DNA of 64,000 nucleotides from contig NZ_VMNB01000002.1 of NCBI RefSeq assembly GCF_013277515.1, positions 1 through 64,000 of the forward strand, in the 5' to 3' direction. Below, one piece after another: positions 17,761 to 27,763 of the stretch (its first letter is position 1; each line of letters begins with the position of its first letter). A program made the translations under genes and the position numbers. The notes under the pieces are model-generated. The model was given only the letters and a program-made list of their open reading frames with translations, did not search any database and had not been told where the DNA came from. Source of the DNA: Streptococcus sp. k-402 (GTDB lineage: Bacteria; Bacillota; Bacilli; Lactobacillales; Streptococcaceae).

Positions 17761-18519
17761 ATGTCACGTAAACCATTTATCGCTGGTAACTGGAAAATGA
17801 ACAAAAATCCAGAAGAAGCTAAAGCATTCGTTGAAGCAGTTGCGTCAAAACTTCCTTCATCAGATCTTGTGGAAGCAGGTATCGCTGCTCCAGCTCTTGA
17901 TTTGACAACTGTTCTTGCTGCTGCAAAAGGTTCAAACCTTAAAGTTGCTGCTCAAAACTGCTACTTTGAAAATGCAGGTGCTTTCACTGGTGAAACTAGC
18001 CCACAAGTTTTGAAAGAAATCGGTACTGACTACGTTGTTATCGGTCACTCAGAACGCCGTGACTACTTCCATGAAACTGACGAAGATATTAACAAAAAAG
18101 CAAAAGCAATTTTTGCAAACGGTATGCTTCCAATTATCTGTTGTGGTGAGTCACTTGAAACTTACGAAGCTGGTAAAGCAGCTGAATTCGTAGGTGCTCA
18201 AGTATCTGCTGCATTGGCTGGATTGACTGCTGAACAAGTTGCTGCATCAGTTATCGCTTATGAGCCAATCTGGGCTATCGGTACTGGTAAATCAGCTTCA
18301 CAAGACGATGCACAAAAAATGTGTAAAGTTGTTCGTGACGTTGTAGCTGCTGACTTTGGTCAAGAAGTGGCAGACAAAGTTCGTGTTCAATACGGTGGTT
18401 CTGTTAAACCTGAGAACGTTGCTTCATACATGGCTTGTCCAGACGTTGACGGTGCCCTTGTAGGTGGTGCGTCACTTGAAGCTGAAAGCTTCTTGGCTTT
18501 GCTTGACTTTGTAAAATAA
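17761..18519 (+). CDS. tpiA: Triosephosphate isomerase
   Basis: 252 aa from ATG 17761 ([16 protein letters not shown]); AAAGAGGT lies just upstream, and the in-frame TTG at 17740 would place seven extra residues over the ribosome site. It interconverts dihydroxyacetone phosphate and glyceraldehyde 3-phosphate in glycolysis. Catalytic residues are seen in NWKMN (Lys), IGHSERR (His) and [11 protein letters not shown] (Glu). Codon use is strongly biased, as expected for a highly expressed gene. Confidence 0.98.
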   Translation: MSRKPFIAGNWKMNKNPEEAKAFVEAVASKLPSSDLVEAGIAAPALDLTTVLAAAKGSNLKVAAQNCYFENAGAFTGETSPQVLKEIGTDYVVIGHSERRDYFHETDEDINKKAKAIFANGMLPIICCGESLETYEAGKAAEFVGAQVSAALAGLTAEQVAASVIAYEPIWAIGTGKSASQDDAQKMCKVVRDVVAADFGQEVADKVRVQYGGSVKPENVASYMACPDVDGALVGGASLEAESFLALLDFVK

Positions 18520-18541
18520 TCAGTAAGTAGCAAAAGCTAGG

Positions 18542-18574
18542 TGGAACAGCATTCAGGTGCCTGTTCCATTTTTT
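18542..18574 (+). terminator. Terminator between tpiA and lytC
   Basis: TGGAACAG (18542-18549) pairs with CTGTTCCA (18561-18568), followed by TTTTTT. The lytC ribosome site begins directly after the T run, so lytC may rely on read-through or on a weak promoter overlapping this hairpin. Confidence 0.85.
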
Positions 18575-18589
18575 ATAGGAGAGGAAAGA

Positions 18590-20047
18590 TTGAAAACAAA
18601 ATTTGTATGTATAGGGCTAGCAAGTCTTTGCTTACTTGGCGCAAGAGTTTCAGGAATTGCGGCAGATGAAACAAGTGGAAGCACAGTTTCAGAAAAATCT
18701 AGTCTATCAACAGGAACTTCATCAACTAGTAGCAATGAACAGAGAAACAGTGTCTCTGCCCACTGGGATGGGGATTATTATGTAAAGGCTGATGGTTCTA
18801 AAGCTCAAAGTGAATGGATTTTTGACAACTACTATAAGGCTTGGTTTTATATTAATTCAGATGGTCGTTACGCGCAGAATGAATGGCATGGAAATTACTA
18901 CCTGAAATCAGGTGGATATATGGCCCAAAACGAGTGGATCTATGACAGTAATTACAAGAGTTGGTTTTATCTCAAGTCAGATGGGGCTTATGCTCATCAA
19001 GAATGGCAATTGCTTGGAAATAAGTGGTATTACTTCAAGGAGTGGGGTTACATGGCTAAAAGCCAATGGCAAGGAAGTTATTTCTTGAATGGTCAAGGTG
19101 CCATGATGCAAAATGAATGGCTTTATGATCCGGCTTATTCTGCTTATTTTTATCTAAAATCCGATGGAACTTATGCCAACCAAGAGTGGCAAAAAGTGGG
19201 CGGTAAATGGTACTATTTTAAGAAGTGGGGTTATATGGCTCGGAATGAGTGGCAAGGAAACTACTATTTGACTGGAAGTGGTGCCATGGCGACTGACGAA
19301 GTGATTATGGATGGTGCTCGCTATATCTTTGCGGCCTCTGGTGAGCTCAAAGAAAAGAAAGATTTGAATGTCGGCTGGGTTCACAGAGATGGTAAACGCT
19401 ATTTCTTTAATAATAGAGAAGAGCAAGTTGGAACCGAACATGCTAAGAAAGTTATTGATATTAGTGAGCACAATGGCCGTATCAATGATTGGAAAAAGGT
19501 TATTGATGAAAATGAAGTAGATGGTGTCATTGTTCGTCTAGGTTATAGCGGTAAAGAAGACAAGGAATTGGCGCATAACATTAAGGAGTTAAATCGTCTG
19601 GGAATTCCTTATGGTGTCTATCTCTATACCTATGCTGAAAATGAGACCGATGCTGAGAATGACGCTGAACAGACCATTGAACTTCTGAAGAAATACAATA
19701 TGAACCTGTCTTACCCTATCTACTATGATGTTGAGAACTGGGAGTATGTGAATAAAAGTAAGCGTGCTCCGAGTGATACAGGTACTTGGGTTAAGATTAT
19801 CAACAAGTACATGGAGACGATGAAGCAGGCGGGTTATCAAAATGTGTATGTCTATAGCTATCGTAGTTTATTACAGACGCGTTTAAAACACCCAGATATT
19901 TTAAAACATGTAAACTGGGTAGCGGCCTATACCAATGCTTTAGAATGGGAAAATCCTCATTATTCAGGAGAAAAGGGTTGGCAGTATACCTCTTCTGAAT
20001 ACATGAAAGGAATCCAAGGGCGCGTAGATGTCAGCGTTTGGTATTAA
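18590..20047 (+). CDS. lytC: Choline-binding GH25 lysozyme, LytC type
   Basis: TTG 18590 is the likely start: GGAGAGGAAAG precedes it, and it opens a signal peptide (MKTKFVCIGLASLCLLGARV). 485 aa. A Ser/Thr-rich linker is followed by about ten choline-binding repeats of the W.G.YY...G.MA..EW type (about residues 60-270) and a C-terminal GH25 domain (about 285-485) with Asp290 in VIDISEHNG and Asp380/Glu382 in YYDVENW. It cleaves the glycan of peptidoglycan while bound to choline on teichoic acids. Repeats-first order and position after tpiA match pneumococcal LytC (about 500 aa). Presence implies a choline-decorated wall. Confidence 0.94.
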   Translation: MKTKFVCIGLASLCLLGARVSGIAADETSGSTVSEKSSLSTGTSSTSSNEQRNSVSAHWDGDYYVKADGSKAQSEWIFDNYYKAWFYINSDGRYAQNEWHGNYYLKSGGYMAQNEWIYDSNYKSWFYLKSDGAYAHQEWQLLGNKWYYFKEWGYMAKSQWQGSYFLNGQGAMMQNEWLYDPAYSAYFYLKSDGTYANQEWQKVGGKWYYFKKWGYMARNEWQGNYYLTGSGAMATDEVIMDGARYIFAASGELKEKKDLNVGWVHRDGKRYFFNNREEQVGTEHAKKVIDISEHNGRINDWKKVIDENEVDGVIVRLGYSGKEDKELAHNIKELNRLGIPYGVYLYTYAENETDAENDAEQTIELLKKYNMNLSYPIYYDVENWEYVNKSKRAPSDTGTWVKIINKYMETMKQAGYQNVYVYSYRSLLQTRLKHPDILKHVNWVAAYTNALEWENPHYSGEKGWQYTSSEYMKGIQGRVDVSVWY

Positions 20048-20058
20048 GCGATGATTTG

Positions 20059-20090
20059 AAAGAGGGATGTGATAGTAGCACCCTCTTTTT
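20059..20090 (+). terminator. Terminator of lytC
   Basis: AAAGAGGG (20059-20066) pairs with CCCTCTTT (20081-20088) and runs into TT and a pyrimidine-rich tail. Confidence 0.85.
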
Positions 20091-20151
20091 CTTTGTTTTA
20101 TGATAATTTATCCTCGAGTAAATTCAAGATCTTGCTAGGAAATAAATATTA

Positions 20152-20259
20152 TATGGTAGATTGAATATAGACCGGGACATTGCGGTTGCTAAAACATTTT
20201 TAGAAATTCATTTGTCTTTCCTAATCGACTTGGTTCCATCTTATTTCAATCTATTATAG
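20152..20259. repeat. RUP element
   Basis: About 108 bp bounded by imperfect inverted repeats: TATGGTAGATTGAATATAG on the left, and a right end whose complement reads CTATAATAGATTGAAATAA. Length and ends match the RUP repeat of pneumococcus (about 107 bp, thought to be mobilised by an IS630-Spn1 transposase). The interior carries CTAAAACATTTTTAGAAAT. No transposase is present. Confidence 0.75.
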
Positions 20260-20270
20260 TCTTGGGGAAT

Positions 20271-20375
20271 TTCTTCAAGCCACATCAGCTTGGTCAGTTC
20301 TACCTGCGACCTCAAAACTTGTGCTTTGGTCAAGCTGGGTTTGGCTTCCTAGTTTGCTGATGGATTTCCATGGAC
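20271..20375 (+). repeat. Degenerate BOX element
   Basis: Decayed boxA (TTCTTCAAGCCACATCAGC), a boxB-like part (GTCAGTTCTACCTGCGACC, then CTCAAAACTTGTGC) and a boxC part (GGCTTCCTAGTTTGCTGATGG) follow each other on the + strand. Compare the better preserved copy at 42923-43026. The remaining bases to 20545 hold only the dpr upstream region; no gene is seen. Confidence 0.65.
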
Positions 20376-20545
20376 TGTAAGCATCCAGACCTCTTTTTCG
20401 TCTTCTAAAGATTCTTAAATTATCAGTCTATTGCAACTTTTCTCATATGGGTCATTTGGCTTGCTATTGTCTTTCCTTAGTAGTATACTAAGGTAGTAAT
20501 CATTAAGAAGTGGTTACATAAAAATAATGAATGAGGTAAAATAAA

Positions 20546-21064
20546 ATGGTAGAATTGAAAAAAGAAGCAGCAAAAGATGTCGCAACATTAACAAAAGCAG
20601 CGCCAGTAGTATTGGCAAAAACAAAGGAAGTTTTGAACCAAGCTGTTGCTGATTTGTACGTAGCCCACGTTGCTTTGCACCAAGTACACTGGTATATGCG
20701 TGGACGCGGTTTTATGGTATGGCATCCAAAAATGGATGAGTACATGGATGCTCTTGATGGTCATTTAGATGAAATCAGTGAACGATTGATTACACTCGGT
20801 GGAAGCCCATTCTCTACATTGACAGAATTCCTTCAAAATAGTGAAATCGAAGAAGAAGCTGGTGAATACCGTAATGTTGAAGAAAGCTTGGAACGTGTTC
20901 TAGCTATTTATCGCTACCTCATCACTCTTTTCCAAAAAGCGTTGGATGTGACTGACGAAGAAGGCGATGATGTTACAAACGATATTTTTGTTGGTGCTAA
21001 GGCTGAACTTGAGAAAACAGTTTGGATGCTTGCGGCAGAACTTGGACAAGCACCTGGTTTGTAA
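20546..21064 (+). CDS. dpr: Dps-like peroxide resistance protein Dpr
   Basis: 172 aa ferritin-like Dps family. The ferroxidase-site region reads [17 protein letters not shown] followed by [19 protein letters not shown]. It forms a 12-subunit shell that stores iron and protects against hydrogen peroxide, which mitis-group streptococci produce in large amounts. A positively charged N-terminal tail ([11 protein letters not shown]) is seen. Weak ribosome site GAGGTAAAATAAA precedes ATG 20546. Position after lytC matches the pneumococcal order. Monocistronic, with a terminator at 21083. Confidence 0.93.
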   Translation: MVELKKEAAKDVATLTKAAPVVLAKTKEVLNQAVADLYVAHVALHQVHWYMRGRGFMVWHPKMDEYMDALDGHLDEISERLITLGGSPFSTLTEFLQNSEIEEEAGEYRNVEESLERVLAIYRYLITLFQKALDVTDEEGDDVTNDIFVGAKAELEKTVWMLAAELGQAPGL

Positions 21065-21082
21065 GAAACAAGGCAACATAGA

Positions 21083-21115
21083 TAAATCTGTAGGAAATTT
21101 CTTACAGATTTTTTC
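21083..21115 (+). terminator. Terminator of dpr
   Basis: AAATCTGTAGGAAA (21084-21097) pairs with TTTCTTACAGATTT (21099-21112), followed by T residues. Confidence 0.85.
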
Positions 21116-21193
21116 TATTTTGTAAGCTATTCCAAACCAGTCTTTTTTTGAGTTTTTTGATAGAATAGTACTATCAGTAAAAAGGATGGAAGC

Positions 21194-21700
21194 ATGACTA
21201 AGAAAATCGTAGCTATTTGGGCCCAGGATGAAGAGGGTGTGATTGGGAAAGACAATCGTCTGCCTTGGCATTTGCCAGCAGAACTGCAACACTTCAAAGA
21301 AACAACCCTGAATCATGCTATCTTGATGGGACGTGTGACCTTTGATGGGATGGGGCGTCGCTTGCTTCCACAACGGGAGACCTTGATTTTGACGCGTAAT
21401 TCTGAAGAAAAGATAGACGGGGTTGCTACTTTTCACGATGTCCAGTCTGTCTTGGACTGGTATCAGGCTCAAGAAAAGAATCTCTACATTATCGGTGGGA
21501 AGCAGATTTTTCAGGCTTTTGAGTCCTATTTGGATGAAGTGATTGTCACTCACATTCATGCTCGGGTGGAGGGGGATACCTATTTACCTGAGGAGTTTGA
21601 CTTATCTCTTTTTGAGACAGTTTCAAGCAAATTTTACGCCAAAGATGAGAAAAATCCTTATGATTTTACCATCCAATACCGCAAGAGAAAGGAAGTCTAA
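21194..21700 (+). CDS. folA: Dihydrofolate reductase
   Basis: 168 aa. Motifs: [25 protein letters not shown] at the N-terminus (Trp-His-Leu-Pro and the folate-binding Glu), [15 protein letters not shown], and [13 protein letters not shown]. It reduces dihydrofolate to tetrahydrofolate and is the trimethoprim target. The position equivalent to Ile100 of pneumococcal Dfr lies in the YIIGGKQ region and reads Ile, the sensitive form, but I could not align it rigorously. A -10 TAGAAT lies near 21161. The next small gene overlaps its stop codon. Confidence 0.96.
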   Translation: MTKKIVAIWAQDEEGVIGKDNRLPWHLPAELQHFKETTLNHAILMGRVTFDGMGRRLLPQRETLILTRNSEEKIDGVATFHDVQSVLDWYQAQEKNLYIIGGKQIFQAFESYLDEVIVTHIHARVEGDTYLPEEFDLSLFETVSSKFYAKDEKNPYDFTIQYRKRKEV

Positions 21701-21870
21701 TGGAACGTAGTTTATTTGGTTTATTCACGGCTTTTCTGTGTTTCATCTGCCTTCTGGCAGGAGCACAGGCTTTTCGTAAAAAGCGCTATGGACTTTCTGT
21801 CCTGCTCTGGTTAAATGCATTTACCAATTTGGTCAATAGTATCCATGCTTTTTACATGACCTTATTTTAG
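21700..21870 (+). CDS. Small two-helix membrane protein
   Basis: 56 aa; ATG 21700 overlaps the folA stop (TAATG), with AAAGGAAG upstream, so it is translationally coupled to folA and leads into clpX. Two hydrophobic stretches (LFGLFTAFLCFICLLAGAQ and LSVLLWLNAFTNLVNSIHAF) flank a basic turn (FRKKRYG). Function unknown. Its conserved place between folA and clpX matches my memory of the pneumococcal order. Confidence 0.75.
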   Translation: MERSLFGLFTAFLCFICLLAGAQAFRKKRYGLSVLLWLNAFTNLVNSIHAFYMTLF

Positions 21871-21906
21871 ATAGAATGACAGTATAGAATAGAACGGAAG
21901 GAAATC

Positions 21907-23139
21907 ATGCCTACAACTAGGAATAATGATATGATGGTTTATTGCTCATTTTGTGGCAAAAGCCAAGAAGAAGTACAAAAAATAATCGCTGGGAACAACG
22001 CCTTTATCTGTAATGAATGTGTGGAGTTGGCTCAGGAAATCATTCGAGAGGAGTTGGCTGAGGAAGTTTTAGCAGACTTGTCAGAAGTTCCAAAACCAAT
22101 CGAACTCCTCCATATCTTGAATCACTATGTAATCGGTCAAGATCGTGCCAAGCGTGCTTTAGCAGTAGCAGTATACAACCACTACAAACGCATCAATTTC
22201 CACGATACGCGTGAAGAGTCAGAAGATGTGGATTTGCAGAAGTCAAACATCTTGATGATTGGCCCAACTGGTTCAGGGAAAACTTTCCTTGCCCAGACCT
22301 TGGCTAAGAGCTTGAACGTGCCTTTTGCGATTGCGGATGCGACAGCTCTTACTGAGGCTGGTTATGTGGGTGAGGATGTGGAAAATATCCTTCTCAAACT
22401 CCTACAGGCTGCTGACTTTAACATTGAACGTGCAGAGCGTGGCATTATCTACGTGGATGAAATTGACAAGATTGCCAAGAAGAGTGAGAATGTGTCTATC
22501 ACACGTGATGTTTCTGGTGAAGGGGTGCAACAAGCTCTTCTCAAGATTATCGAGGGAACCGTTGCTAGCGTGCCGCCTCAAGGTGGACGCAAACATCCGC
22601 AACAAGAAATGATTCAAGTGGATACCAAAAATATCCTCTTCATCGTGGGTGGTGCCTTTGATGGCATTGAAGAAATCGTCAAACAACGTCTGGGTGAAAA
22701 AGTCATCGGATTTGGTCAAAATAACAAGGCGATTGATGAAAACAGCTCTTACATGCAAGAAATCATCGCAGAAGACATTCAAAAATTCGGGATTATTCCT
22801 GAGTTGATTGGACGCTTGCCTGTTTTTGCAGCTCTTGAGCAATTGACTGTTGATGACCTGGTTCGCATCTTGAAAGAGCCAAGAAATGCTTTGGTCAAAC
22901 AATACCAAACCTTGCTATCTTATGATGATGTTGAGTTGGAATTTGATGACGAAGCCCTTCAAGAGATTGCTAATAAAGCCATCGAACGGAAGACAGGGGC
23001 GCGTGGTCTTCGCTCGATTATCGAAGAAACAATGCTAGATGTCATGTTTGAAGTACCGAGTCAGGAAAATGTGAAATTGGTTCGCATCACAAAAGAAGCT
23101 GTCGATGGAACGGATAAACCAATCCTAGAAACAGCCTAG
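21907..23139 (+). CDS. clpX: ATP-dependent Clp protease ATP-binding subunit ClpX
   Basis: 410 aa. N-terminal zinc-binding domain with Cys13, Cys16, Cys35 and Cys38 (YCSFCGK ... FICNECVE); Walker A GPTGSGKT at 119-126; Walker [11 protein letters not shown]; the ClpP-docking IGF loop appears as IGFGQ. It unfolds substrates and feeds them to ClpP. Start ATG 21907 has GGAAGGAAATC upstream. engB follows after 8 bases. Confidence 0.98.
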   Translation: MPTTRNNDMMVYCSFCGKSQEEVQKIIAGNNAFICNECVELAQEIIREELAEEVLADLSEVPKPIELLHILNHYVIGQDRAKRALAVAVYNHYKRINFHDTREESEDVDLQKSNILMIGPTGSGKTFLAQTLAKSLNVPFAIADATALTEAGYVGEDVENILLKLLQAADFNIERAERGIIYVDEIDKIAKKSENVSITRDVSGEGVQQALLKIIEGTVASVPPQGGRKHPQQEMIQVDTKNILFIVGGAFDGIEEIVKQRLGEKVIGFGQNNKAIDENSSYMQEIIAEDIQKFGIIPELIGRLPVFAALEQLTVDDLVRILKEPRNALVKQYQTLLSYDDVELEFDDEALQEIANKAIERKTGARGLRSIIEETMLDVMFEVPSQENVKLVRITKEAVDGTDKPILETA

Positions 23140-23147
23140 AGGTGACT

Positions 23148-23735
23148 ATGGAACTTAATACACACAATGCTGAAATCTTGCTCAGTGCGGCTAATAAGTC
23201 CCACTATCCGCAGGATGAACTACCAGAGATTGCTCTAGCAGGGCGTTCAAATGTTGGTAAATCCAGCTTTATCAATACCATGCTGAACCGTAAGAATCTG
23301 GCTCGTACGTCAGGGAAACCTGGGAAAACTCAGCTTCTCAACTTCTTTAACATTGACGACAAGATGCGCTTTGTGGATGTTCCTGGCTATGGCTATGCCC
23401 GTGTTTCCAAAAAGGAACGTGAAAAGTGGGGGCGCATGATTGAGGAGTACCTAACGACTCGAGAAAATCTCCGTGCGGTAGTCAGTCTAGTTGACCTTCG
23501 TCATGACCCGTCAGCAGATGATGTGCAGATGTATGAATTTCTCAAGTATTATGAGATTCCAGTCATCATTGTGGCGACTAAGGCGGACAAGATTCCTCGT
23601 GGTAAATGGAACAAGCATGAATCAGCAATCAAAAAGAAATTAAACTTTGACCCAAGTGACGACTTTATCCTCTTTTCATCTGTCAGCAAGGCAGGGATGG
23701 ATGAGGCTTGGGATGCAATCTTAGAAAAATTGTGA
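23148..23735 (+). CDS. engB: Ribosome biogenesis GTPase EngB/YsxC
   Basis: 195 aa from ATG 23148 ([17 protein letters not shown]); AGAGGTGA precedes it, and GTG 23142 would overlap this site. G1 [11 protein letters not shown]3 DVPGYG, G4 ATKADK. It assists 50S subunit assembly. The gene after clpX is a common Firmicute arrangement. ridA follows after 10 bases. Confidence 0.96.
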   Translation: MELNTHNAEILLSAANKSHYPQDELPEIALAGRSNVGKSSFINTMLNRKNLARTSGKPGKTQLLNFFNIDDKMRFVDVPGYGYARVSKKEREKWGRMIEEYLTTRENLRAVVSLVDLRHDPSADDVQMYEFLKYYEIPVIIVATKADKIPRGKWNKHESAIKKKLNFDPSDDFILFSSVSKAGMDEAWDAILEKL

Positions 23736-23745
23736 GGAAAAGAAA

Positions 23746-24126
23746 ATGGCAAAAACAATTCATACAGACAAAGCTCCAAAGGCTATCGGACCCTATGTTC
23801 AAGGAAAAATCGTTGGCAACCTTTTGTTTGCTAGTGGTCAAGTTCCTCTCTCTCCTGAAACTGGAGAAATCGTTGGAGAAACGATTCAAGAACAGACAGA
23901 GCAAGTCTTGAAAAACATCGGTGCTATTTTGGCAGAAGCAGGAACTGACTTTGACCATGTTGTCAAAACAACTTGCTTTTTGAGCGATATGAACGACTTT
24001 GTTCCTTTTAACGAGGTTTACCAAACGGCCTTTAAAGAGGAATTTCCAGCTCGTTCAGCAGTAGAGGTAGCTCGTCTTCCTCGTGATGTAAAAGTCGAAA
24101 TCGAAGTCATCGCAGAGATTGGATAA
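23746..24126 (+). CDS. ridA: RidA family (YjgF/YER057c/UK114) protein
   Basis: 126 aa. Starts MAKTIHTDKAPKAIGPYVQG, with the family features LFASGQVPLSPETGEIVG and FPARSAVEVARLPRDVKVEIEV; the conserved Arg (ARSAVEV) and Glu near the C-terminus are present. RidA hydrolyses reactive enamine/imine intermediates from PLP enzymes. It lies between engB and rapZ, with a terminator-like hairpin after it. Confidence 0.93.
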   Translation: MAKTIHTDKAPKAIGPYVQGKIVGNLLFASGQVPLSPETGEIVGETIQEQTEQVLKNIGAILAEAGTDFDHVVKTTCFLSDMNDFVPFNEVYQTAFKEEFPARSAVEVARLPRDVKVEIEVIAEIG

Positions 24127-24133
24127 GCTAGTT

Positions 24134-24160
24134 GAAGTTTGGTGTTGCCAAACTTCTTTT
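24134..24160 (+). terminator. Hairpin between ridA and rapZ
   Basis: GAAGTTTGG (24134-24142) pairs with CCAAACTTC (24148-24156), followed by TTTT. The short T run suggests partial termination before the rapZ operon. Confidence 0.65.
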
Positions 24161-24177
24161 GATATAAGGAGAAAAAG

Positions 24178-25068
24178 ATGACAAAGAAACAACTTCACTT
24201 GGTGATTGTGACAGGAATGAGTGGTGCAGGCAAAACTGTAGCCATTCAGTCCTTCGAAGATTTGGGTTATTTTACTATTGATAATATGCCACCAGCTCTC
24301 TTGCCTAAGTTTTTGCAGTTGGTGGAAACAAAGGAAGACGACCATAAGTTGGCCTTGGTAGTAGATATGCGTAGCCGTTCTTTCTTCTCAGAGATTCAAG
24401 CTGTTTTGGATGAGTTGGAAAACAAGGAAGAACTGGACTTTAAAATTCTCTTTTTGGATGCAGCTGATAAGGAATTGGTCGCTCGTTACAAGGAAACCAG
24501 ACGGAGTCACCCATTAGCTGCAGATGGACGGATTTTGGATGGAATAAAGTTGGAACGTGAACTTTTGGCACCTTTAAAAAATATGAGCCAAAATGTGGTG
24601 GATACGACTGAACTCACTCCTCGTGAGCTGCGTAAAACCATTGCAGAGCAGTTTTCAGATCAAGAACAAGCCCAGTCTTTCCGTATCGAAGTCATGTCTT
24701 TCGGCTTTAAATATGGAATCCCAATTGATGCAGACTTGGTTTTTGATGTGCGCTTTTTGCCAAATCCATATTACCTTCCAGAGCTGAGAAACCAAACGGG
24801 TGTGGATGAACCTGTTTATGACTATGTCATGAATCATCCTGAGTCAGAAGATTTTTATCAGCATTTATTGGCCTTGATTGAGCCGATTTTGCCAAGTTAC
24901 CAAAAGGAAGGGAAGTCCGTTTTGACCATTGCCATGGGTTGTACGGGCGGACAACACCGTAGTGTAGCCTTTGCCAAACGCTTGGCGCAGGACTTATCCA
25001 AGAATTGGCCTGTCAATGAAGGGCATCGTGACAAAGACCGAAGAAAGGAAACGGTAAACCGTTCATGA
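24178..25068 (+). CDS. rapZ: RNase adapter / nucleotide-binding protein RapZ (YvcJ)
   Basis: 296 aa. Walker A GMSGAGKT near residue 13, Walker B-like [11 protein letters not shown], and C-terminal motif [14 protein letters not shown]. In Gram-positives YvcJ binds GTP/ATP; the RNase-adapter role is established for Enterobacteria and is not assured here. First gene of the conserved rapZ-yvcK-whiA operon: its last four bases overlap the yvcK start (ATGA). Confidence 0.93.
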   Translation: MTKKQLHLVIVTGMSGAGKTVAIQSFEDLGYFTIDNMPPALLPKFLQLVETKEDDHKLALVVDMRSRSFFSEIQAVLDELENKEELDFKILFLDAADKELVARYKETRRSHPLAADGRILDGIKLERELLAPLKNMSQNVVDTTELTPRELRKTIAEQFSDQEQAQSFRIEVMSFGFKYGIPIDADLVFDVRFLPNPYYLPELRNQTGVDEPVYDYVMNHPESEDFYQHLLALIEPILPSYQKEGKSVLTIAMGCTGGQHRSVAFAKRLAQDLSKNWPVNEGHRDKDRRKETVNRS

Positions 25069-26042
25069 GAAAACCAAAGATAACGGTGATTGGTGGAGGG
25101 ACTGGGATCCCCGTCATTCTTAAAAGTCTGCGGGAAAAAGATGTGGAAATCGCTGCTATCGTAACGGTGGCGGATGATGGTGGTTCATCAGGTGAACTCA
25201 GAAAAAATATGCAGCAGTTGACACCGCCAGGCGATCTCCGCAATGTCCTTGTAGCCATGTCGGATATGCCTAAGTTTTATGAGAAAGTCTTTCAGTATCG
25301 ATTTTCTGAAGATGCGGGAGCCTTTGCTGGCCATCCGCTGGGAAATCTCATTATCGCTGGCCTGTCAGAGATGCAGGGTTCGACCTATAATGCCATGCAG
25401 TTACTGAGCAAATTTTTCCACACAACTGGGAAGATTTATCCTTCCAGTGACCATCCTTTGACCCTGCACGCAGTCTTTCAGGATGGGACAGAGGTGGCTG
25501 GAGAGAGTCATATTGCAGACCATCCAGGTATGATTGACCACGTCTATGTGACCAATACCCTCAACGATGATACGCCTCTGGCTAGCCGTCGAGTAGTGCA
25601 GACCATTCTTGAAAGTGACATGATTGTCCTCGGACCTGGTTCTCTCTTTACCTCTATTTTGCCCAATATTGTGATTAAGGAAATCGGGCAGGCGCTTTTG
25701 GAAACCAAGGCAGAAATCGCCTATGTCTGCAATATTATGACCCAACGTGGGGAGACAGAACACTTTACAGATAGTGACCACGTGGAAGTCTTGCATCGTC
25801 ACCTTGGCCGACCTTTTATCGACACTGTCTTGGTGAATATCGAAAAAGTGCCTCAGGAATACATGAATTCCAACCGTTTTGATGAATACTTGGTCCAGGT
25901 CGAACATGATTTTGTAGGTCTTTGTAAGCAAGTTCCGCGCGTGATTTCATCCAACTTCCTCCGTCTGGAAAATGGTGGTGCCTTCCACGATGGGGATTTG
26001 CTAGTGGATGAGTTGATGCGCATTATACAGGTGAGAAAATGA
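25065..26042 (+). CDS. yvcK: Gluconeogenesis factor / YvcK (CofD-like) protein
   Basis: 325 aa. N-terminal [24 protein letters not shown] and [10 protein letters not shown] match the CofD/UPF0052 family; [13 protein letters not shown] is the second nucleotide-site motif. YvcK binds UDP-sugars and is needed for wall homeostasis and cell shape on some carbon sources; in Streptococcus the exact role is inferred. Overlaps rapZ by 4 bases and whiA by 4 bases. Confidence 0.93.
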   Translation: MRKPKITVIGGGTGIPVILKSLREKDVEIAAIVTVADDGGSSGELRKNMQQLTPPGDLRNVLVAMSDMPKFYEKVFQYRFSEDAGAFAGHPLGNLIIAGLSEMQGSTYNAMQLLSKFFHTTGKIYPSSDHPLTLHAVFQDGTEVAGESHIADHPGMIDHVYVTNTLNDDTPLASRRVVQTILESDMIVLGPGSLFTSILPNIVIKEIGQALLETKAEIAYVCNIMTQRGETEHFTDSDHVEVLHRHLGRPFIDTVLVNIEKVPQEYMNSNRFDEYLVQVEHDFVGLCKQVPRVISSNFLRLENGGAFHDGDLLVDELMRIIQVRK

Positions 26043-26950
26043 GTTTCACAGTAGAAGTAAAAGAAGAAATCTTAGGTCAGCACCATCTAAGCCGACATGA
26101 ATTATCTGCCATTATCAAGATGTCTGGTAGCATCGGTCTCTCGACTTCGGGCTTGACCTTGTCCGTCGTGACAGAAAATGCCAAGCTGGCTCGTCACCTC
26201 TATGAGTCATTTCTCCATTTCTATGAAATCAAATCGGAAATTCGTCACCACCAAAGAAGTAATCTTCGCAAGAATCGAGTCTATACCGTTTTTACAGATG
26301 AAAAGGTGCAGGACTTGTTAAGTGATTTGCACTTGGCAGACTCCTTTTTTGGTCTGGAAACAGGTATTGACGAGGAGATTTTATCGGACGAGGAAGCAGG
26401 TCGTTCCTATCTCTGTGGCGCTTTCTTGGCAAATGGAAGCATTCGTGACCCTGAATCAGGTAAGTACCAGTTGGAAATCAGTTCTGTTTATCTGGACCAC
26501 GCGCAAGGGCTTGCCTCCCTTCTCCAGCAGTTTTTACTGGATGCCAAGGTGCTTGAGCGCAAGAAGGGAGTTGTGACCTATCTCCAGCGTGCCGAAGATA
26601 TTATGGACTTCTTGATAGTCATCGGAGCTATGAAGGCGCGTGATGATTTTGAGAGAGTAAAGATTTTGCGAGAAACCCGTAATGACCTCAATCGGGCTAA
26701 TAATGCTGAAACAGCTAATATCGCTCGGACAGTTTCTGCCAGCATGAAGACTATCAACAATATCAGCAAAATCAAAGATATTATGGGCTTAGAAAATCTG
26801 CCAGTGGATTTGCAGGAAGTAGCGCAGTTGCGGATTCAGCACCCAGACTACTCTATCCAGCAGTTAGCAGATAGCCTCAGCAATCCCCTTACAAAAAGTG
26901 GTGTCAATCACAGACTCAGAAAGATAAATAAATTAGCTGATGAACTATAA
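26039..26950 (+). CDS. whiA: WhiA-family DNA-binding protein
   Basis: 303 aa. N-terminal LAGLIDADG-like domain ([33 protein letters not shown]) and C-terminal helix-turn-helix ([23 protein letters not shown]). A transcription or cell-cycle factor of Gram-positive bacteria; endonuclease residues are not expected to be active. Last gene of the operon. After the stop only a weak hairpin and then a MITE-like element are present. Confidence 0.94.
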   Translation: MSFTVEVKEEILGQHHLSRHELSAIIKMSGSIGLSTSGLTLSVVTENAKLARHLYESFLHFYEIKSEIRHHQRSNLRKNRVYTVFTDEKVQDLLSDLHLADSFFGLETGIDEEILSDEEAGRSYLCGAFLANGSIRDPESGKYQLEISSVYLDHAQGLASLLQQFLLDAKVLERKKGVVTYLQRAEDIMDFLIVIGAMKARDDFERVKILRETRNDLNRANNAETANIARTVSASMKTINNISKIKDIMGLENLPVDLQEVAQLRIQHPDYSIQQLADSLSNPLTKSGVNHRLRKINKLADEL

Positions 26951-26991
26951 AACCAGGCTCTTGTTTTGCGAGGTTCTTTTTTGAAATAAAA

Positions 26992-27151
26992 AGAGGTTGG
27001 GCAAAAAGCAATGTCATTAAGTTAAGAAATTTGGCTCTTTAAAATCAAAAACGCATAATATCCGGTGTTGACTTGAACCGTAATACTATGCGTTTTATTG
27101 TGAGAAAATTTATTTCATTTTCTCCTGAAATTGAGTTTTTACCCAGTCTCT
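26992..27151. repeat. MITE-like 160-bp element, copy 1
   Basis: Ends AGAGGTTGGGCAAAAA (26992-27007) and, on the complement of the right end, AGAGACTGGGTAAAAA (27136-27151): 16-bp imperfect inverted repeats with 3 mismatches. Inside are two hairpins: AAAACGCATA with TATGCGTTTT, and GAGAAAAT with ATTTTCTC. It lies between the convergent whiA and a - strand gene whose stop is 7 bases away, so it may end transcription both ways. A diverged relative is at 52236-52369. Identity with the SPRITE repeat is possible but unproven. Confidence 0.55.
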
Positions 27152-27157
27152 AATGAG

Positions 27158-27733
27158 TTATTTCCAAGTGACCAGTTCGCTCCAAACGCTAACATTCGAT
27201 ATAGTAGAGGTTTCACCAGCTGGAACCCATTTGTTGGTGCCTAAGTATCTAACTTCTAGTTTACGAACGTTTACTGTGTAAGATGCTTTTAGTCTAATAT
27301 AACCATAAGTGTAGGGTGGTACGTTATGGGAGACTGAGTGATTTAAACTAAGTCCAGCTCCAGACTCCGGAGCAGAAAAGCTAACACCTGCACCTACAGT
27401 CAGAGTAGCTCCAGCTTTTCCACCATAGGCAGTTGAACTTACAGGACCTGATGTGGTGCTTTTCTTGTAAGAGTGAGAGTATTTAGTTCTATAGTCTGCA
27501 ACACCAGTTGCATTAGAACGAGTCTGATACGTAGATTTAGACTCTAAATAGGCGTCTCTAAGTTCAGTCGTATAAAATGACAATAACTCTCCTGTGTTGA
27601 TATCTTTTACAATACGATTAGATACAATTTCATAATTTGTACCAGGATAGACATCAGCAAAAACCGTAGATGTTGTGACTAAGAATAATAGACTTGATAG
27701 TAGAGAGAAAAACAATAGTTTCAGTTTAATCAT
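27158..27733 (-). CDS. Secreted orphan protein
   Basis: 191 aa. Clear Sec signal peptide (MIKLKLLFFSLLSSLLFLVTT ... cleavage near VFA-DV). The mature protein is Gly/Ser/Tyr-rich with a SAPESGAGLSLNHSVSHNVPP stretch and a predicted beta-rich C-terminus ending ELVTWK; no cysteine, no wall anchor. I do not recognise a family. Ribosome site GAAAGGAAAT precedes ATG 27733. It follows the small membrane protein gene by 30 bases and probably shares its promoter. A secreted toxin, bacteriocin-like or surface-associated protein is possible but not supported by a motif. Confidence 0.75.
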   Translation of the reverse strand: MIKLKLLFFSLLSSLLFLVTTSTVFADVYPGTNYEIVSNRIVKDINTGELLSFYTTELRDAYLESKSTYQTRSNATGVADYRTKYSHSYKKSTTSGPVSSTAYGGKAGATLTVGAGVSFSAPESGAGLSLNHSVSHNVPPYTYGYIRLKASYTVNVRKLEVRYLGTNKWVPAGETSTISNVSVWSELVTWK

Positions 27734-27763
27734 AACAAATTTCCTTTCTTCATGAGTAAAAGA

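Noticed and set aside
20900-21559. 219-codon - strand frame across dpr and folA
   Set aside because: Overlaps two solid genes and a terminator on the opposite strand; no family resemblance.
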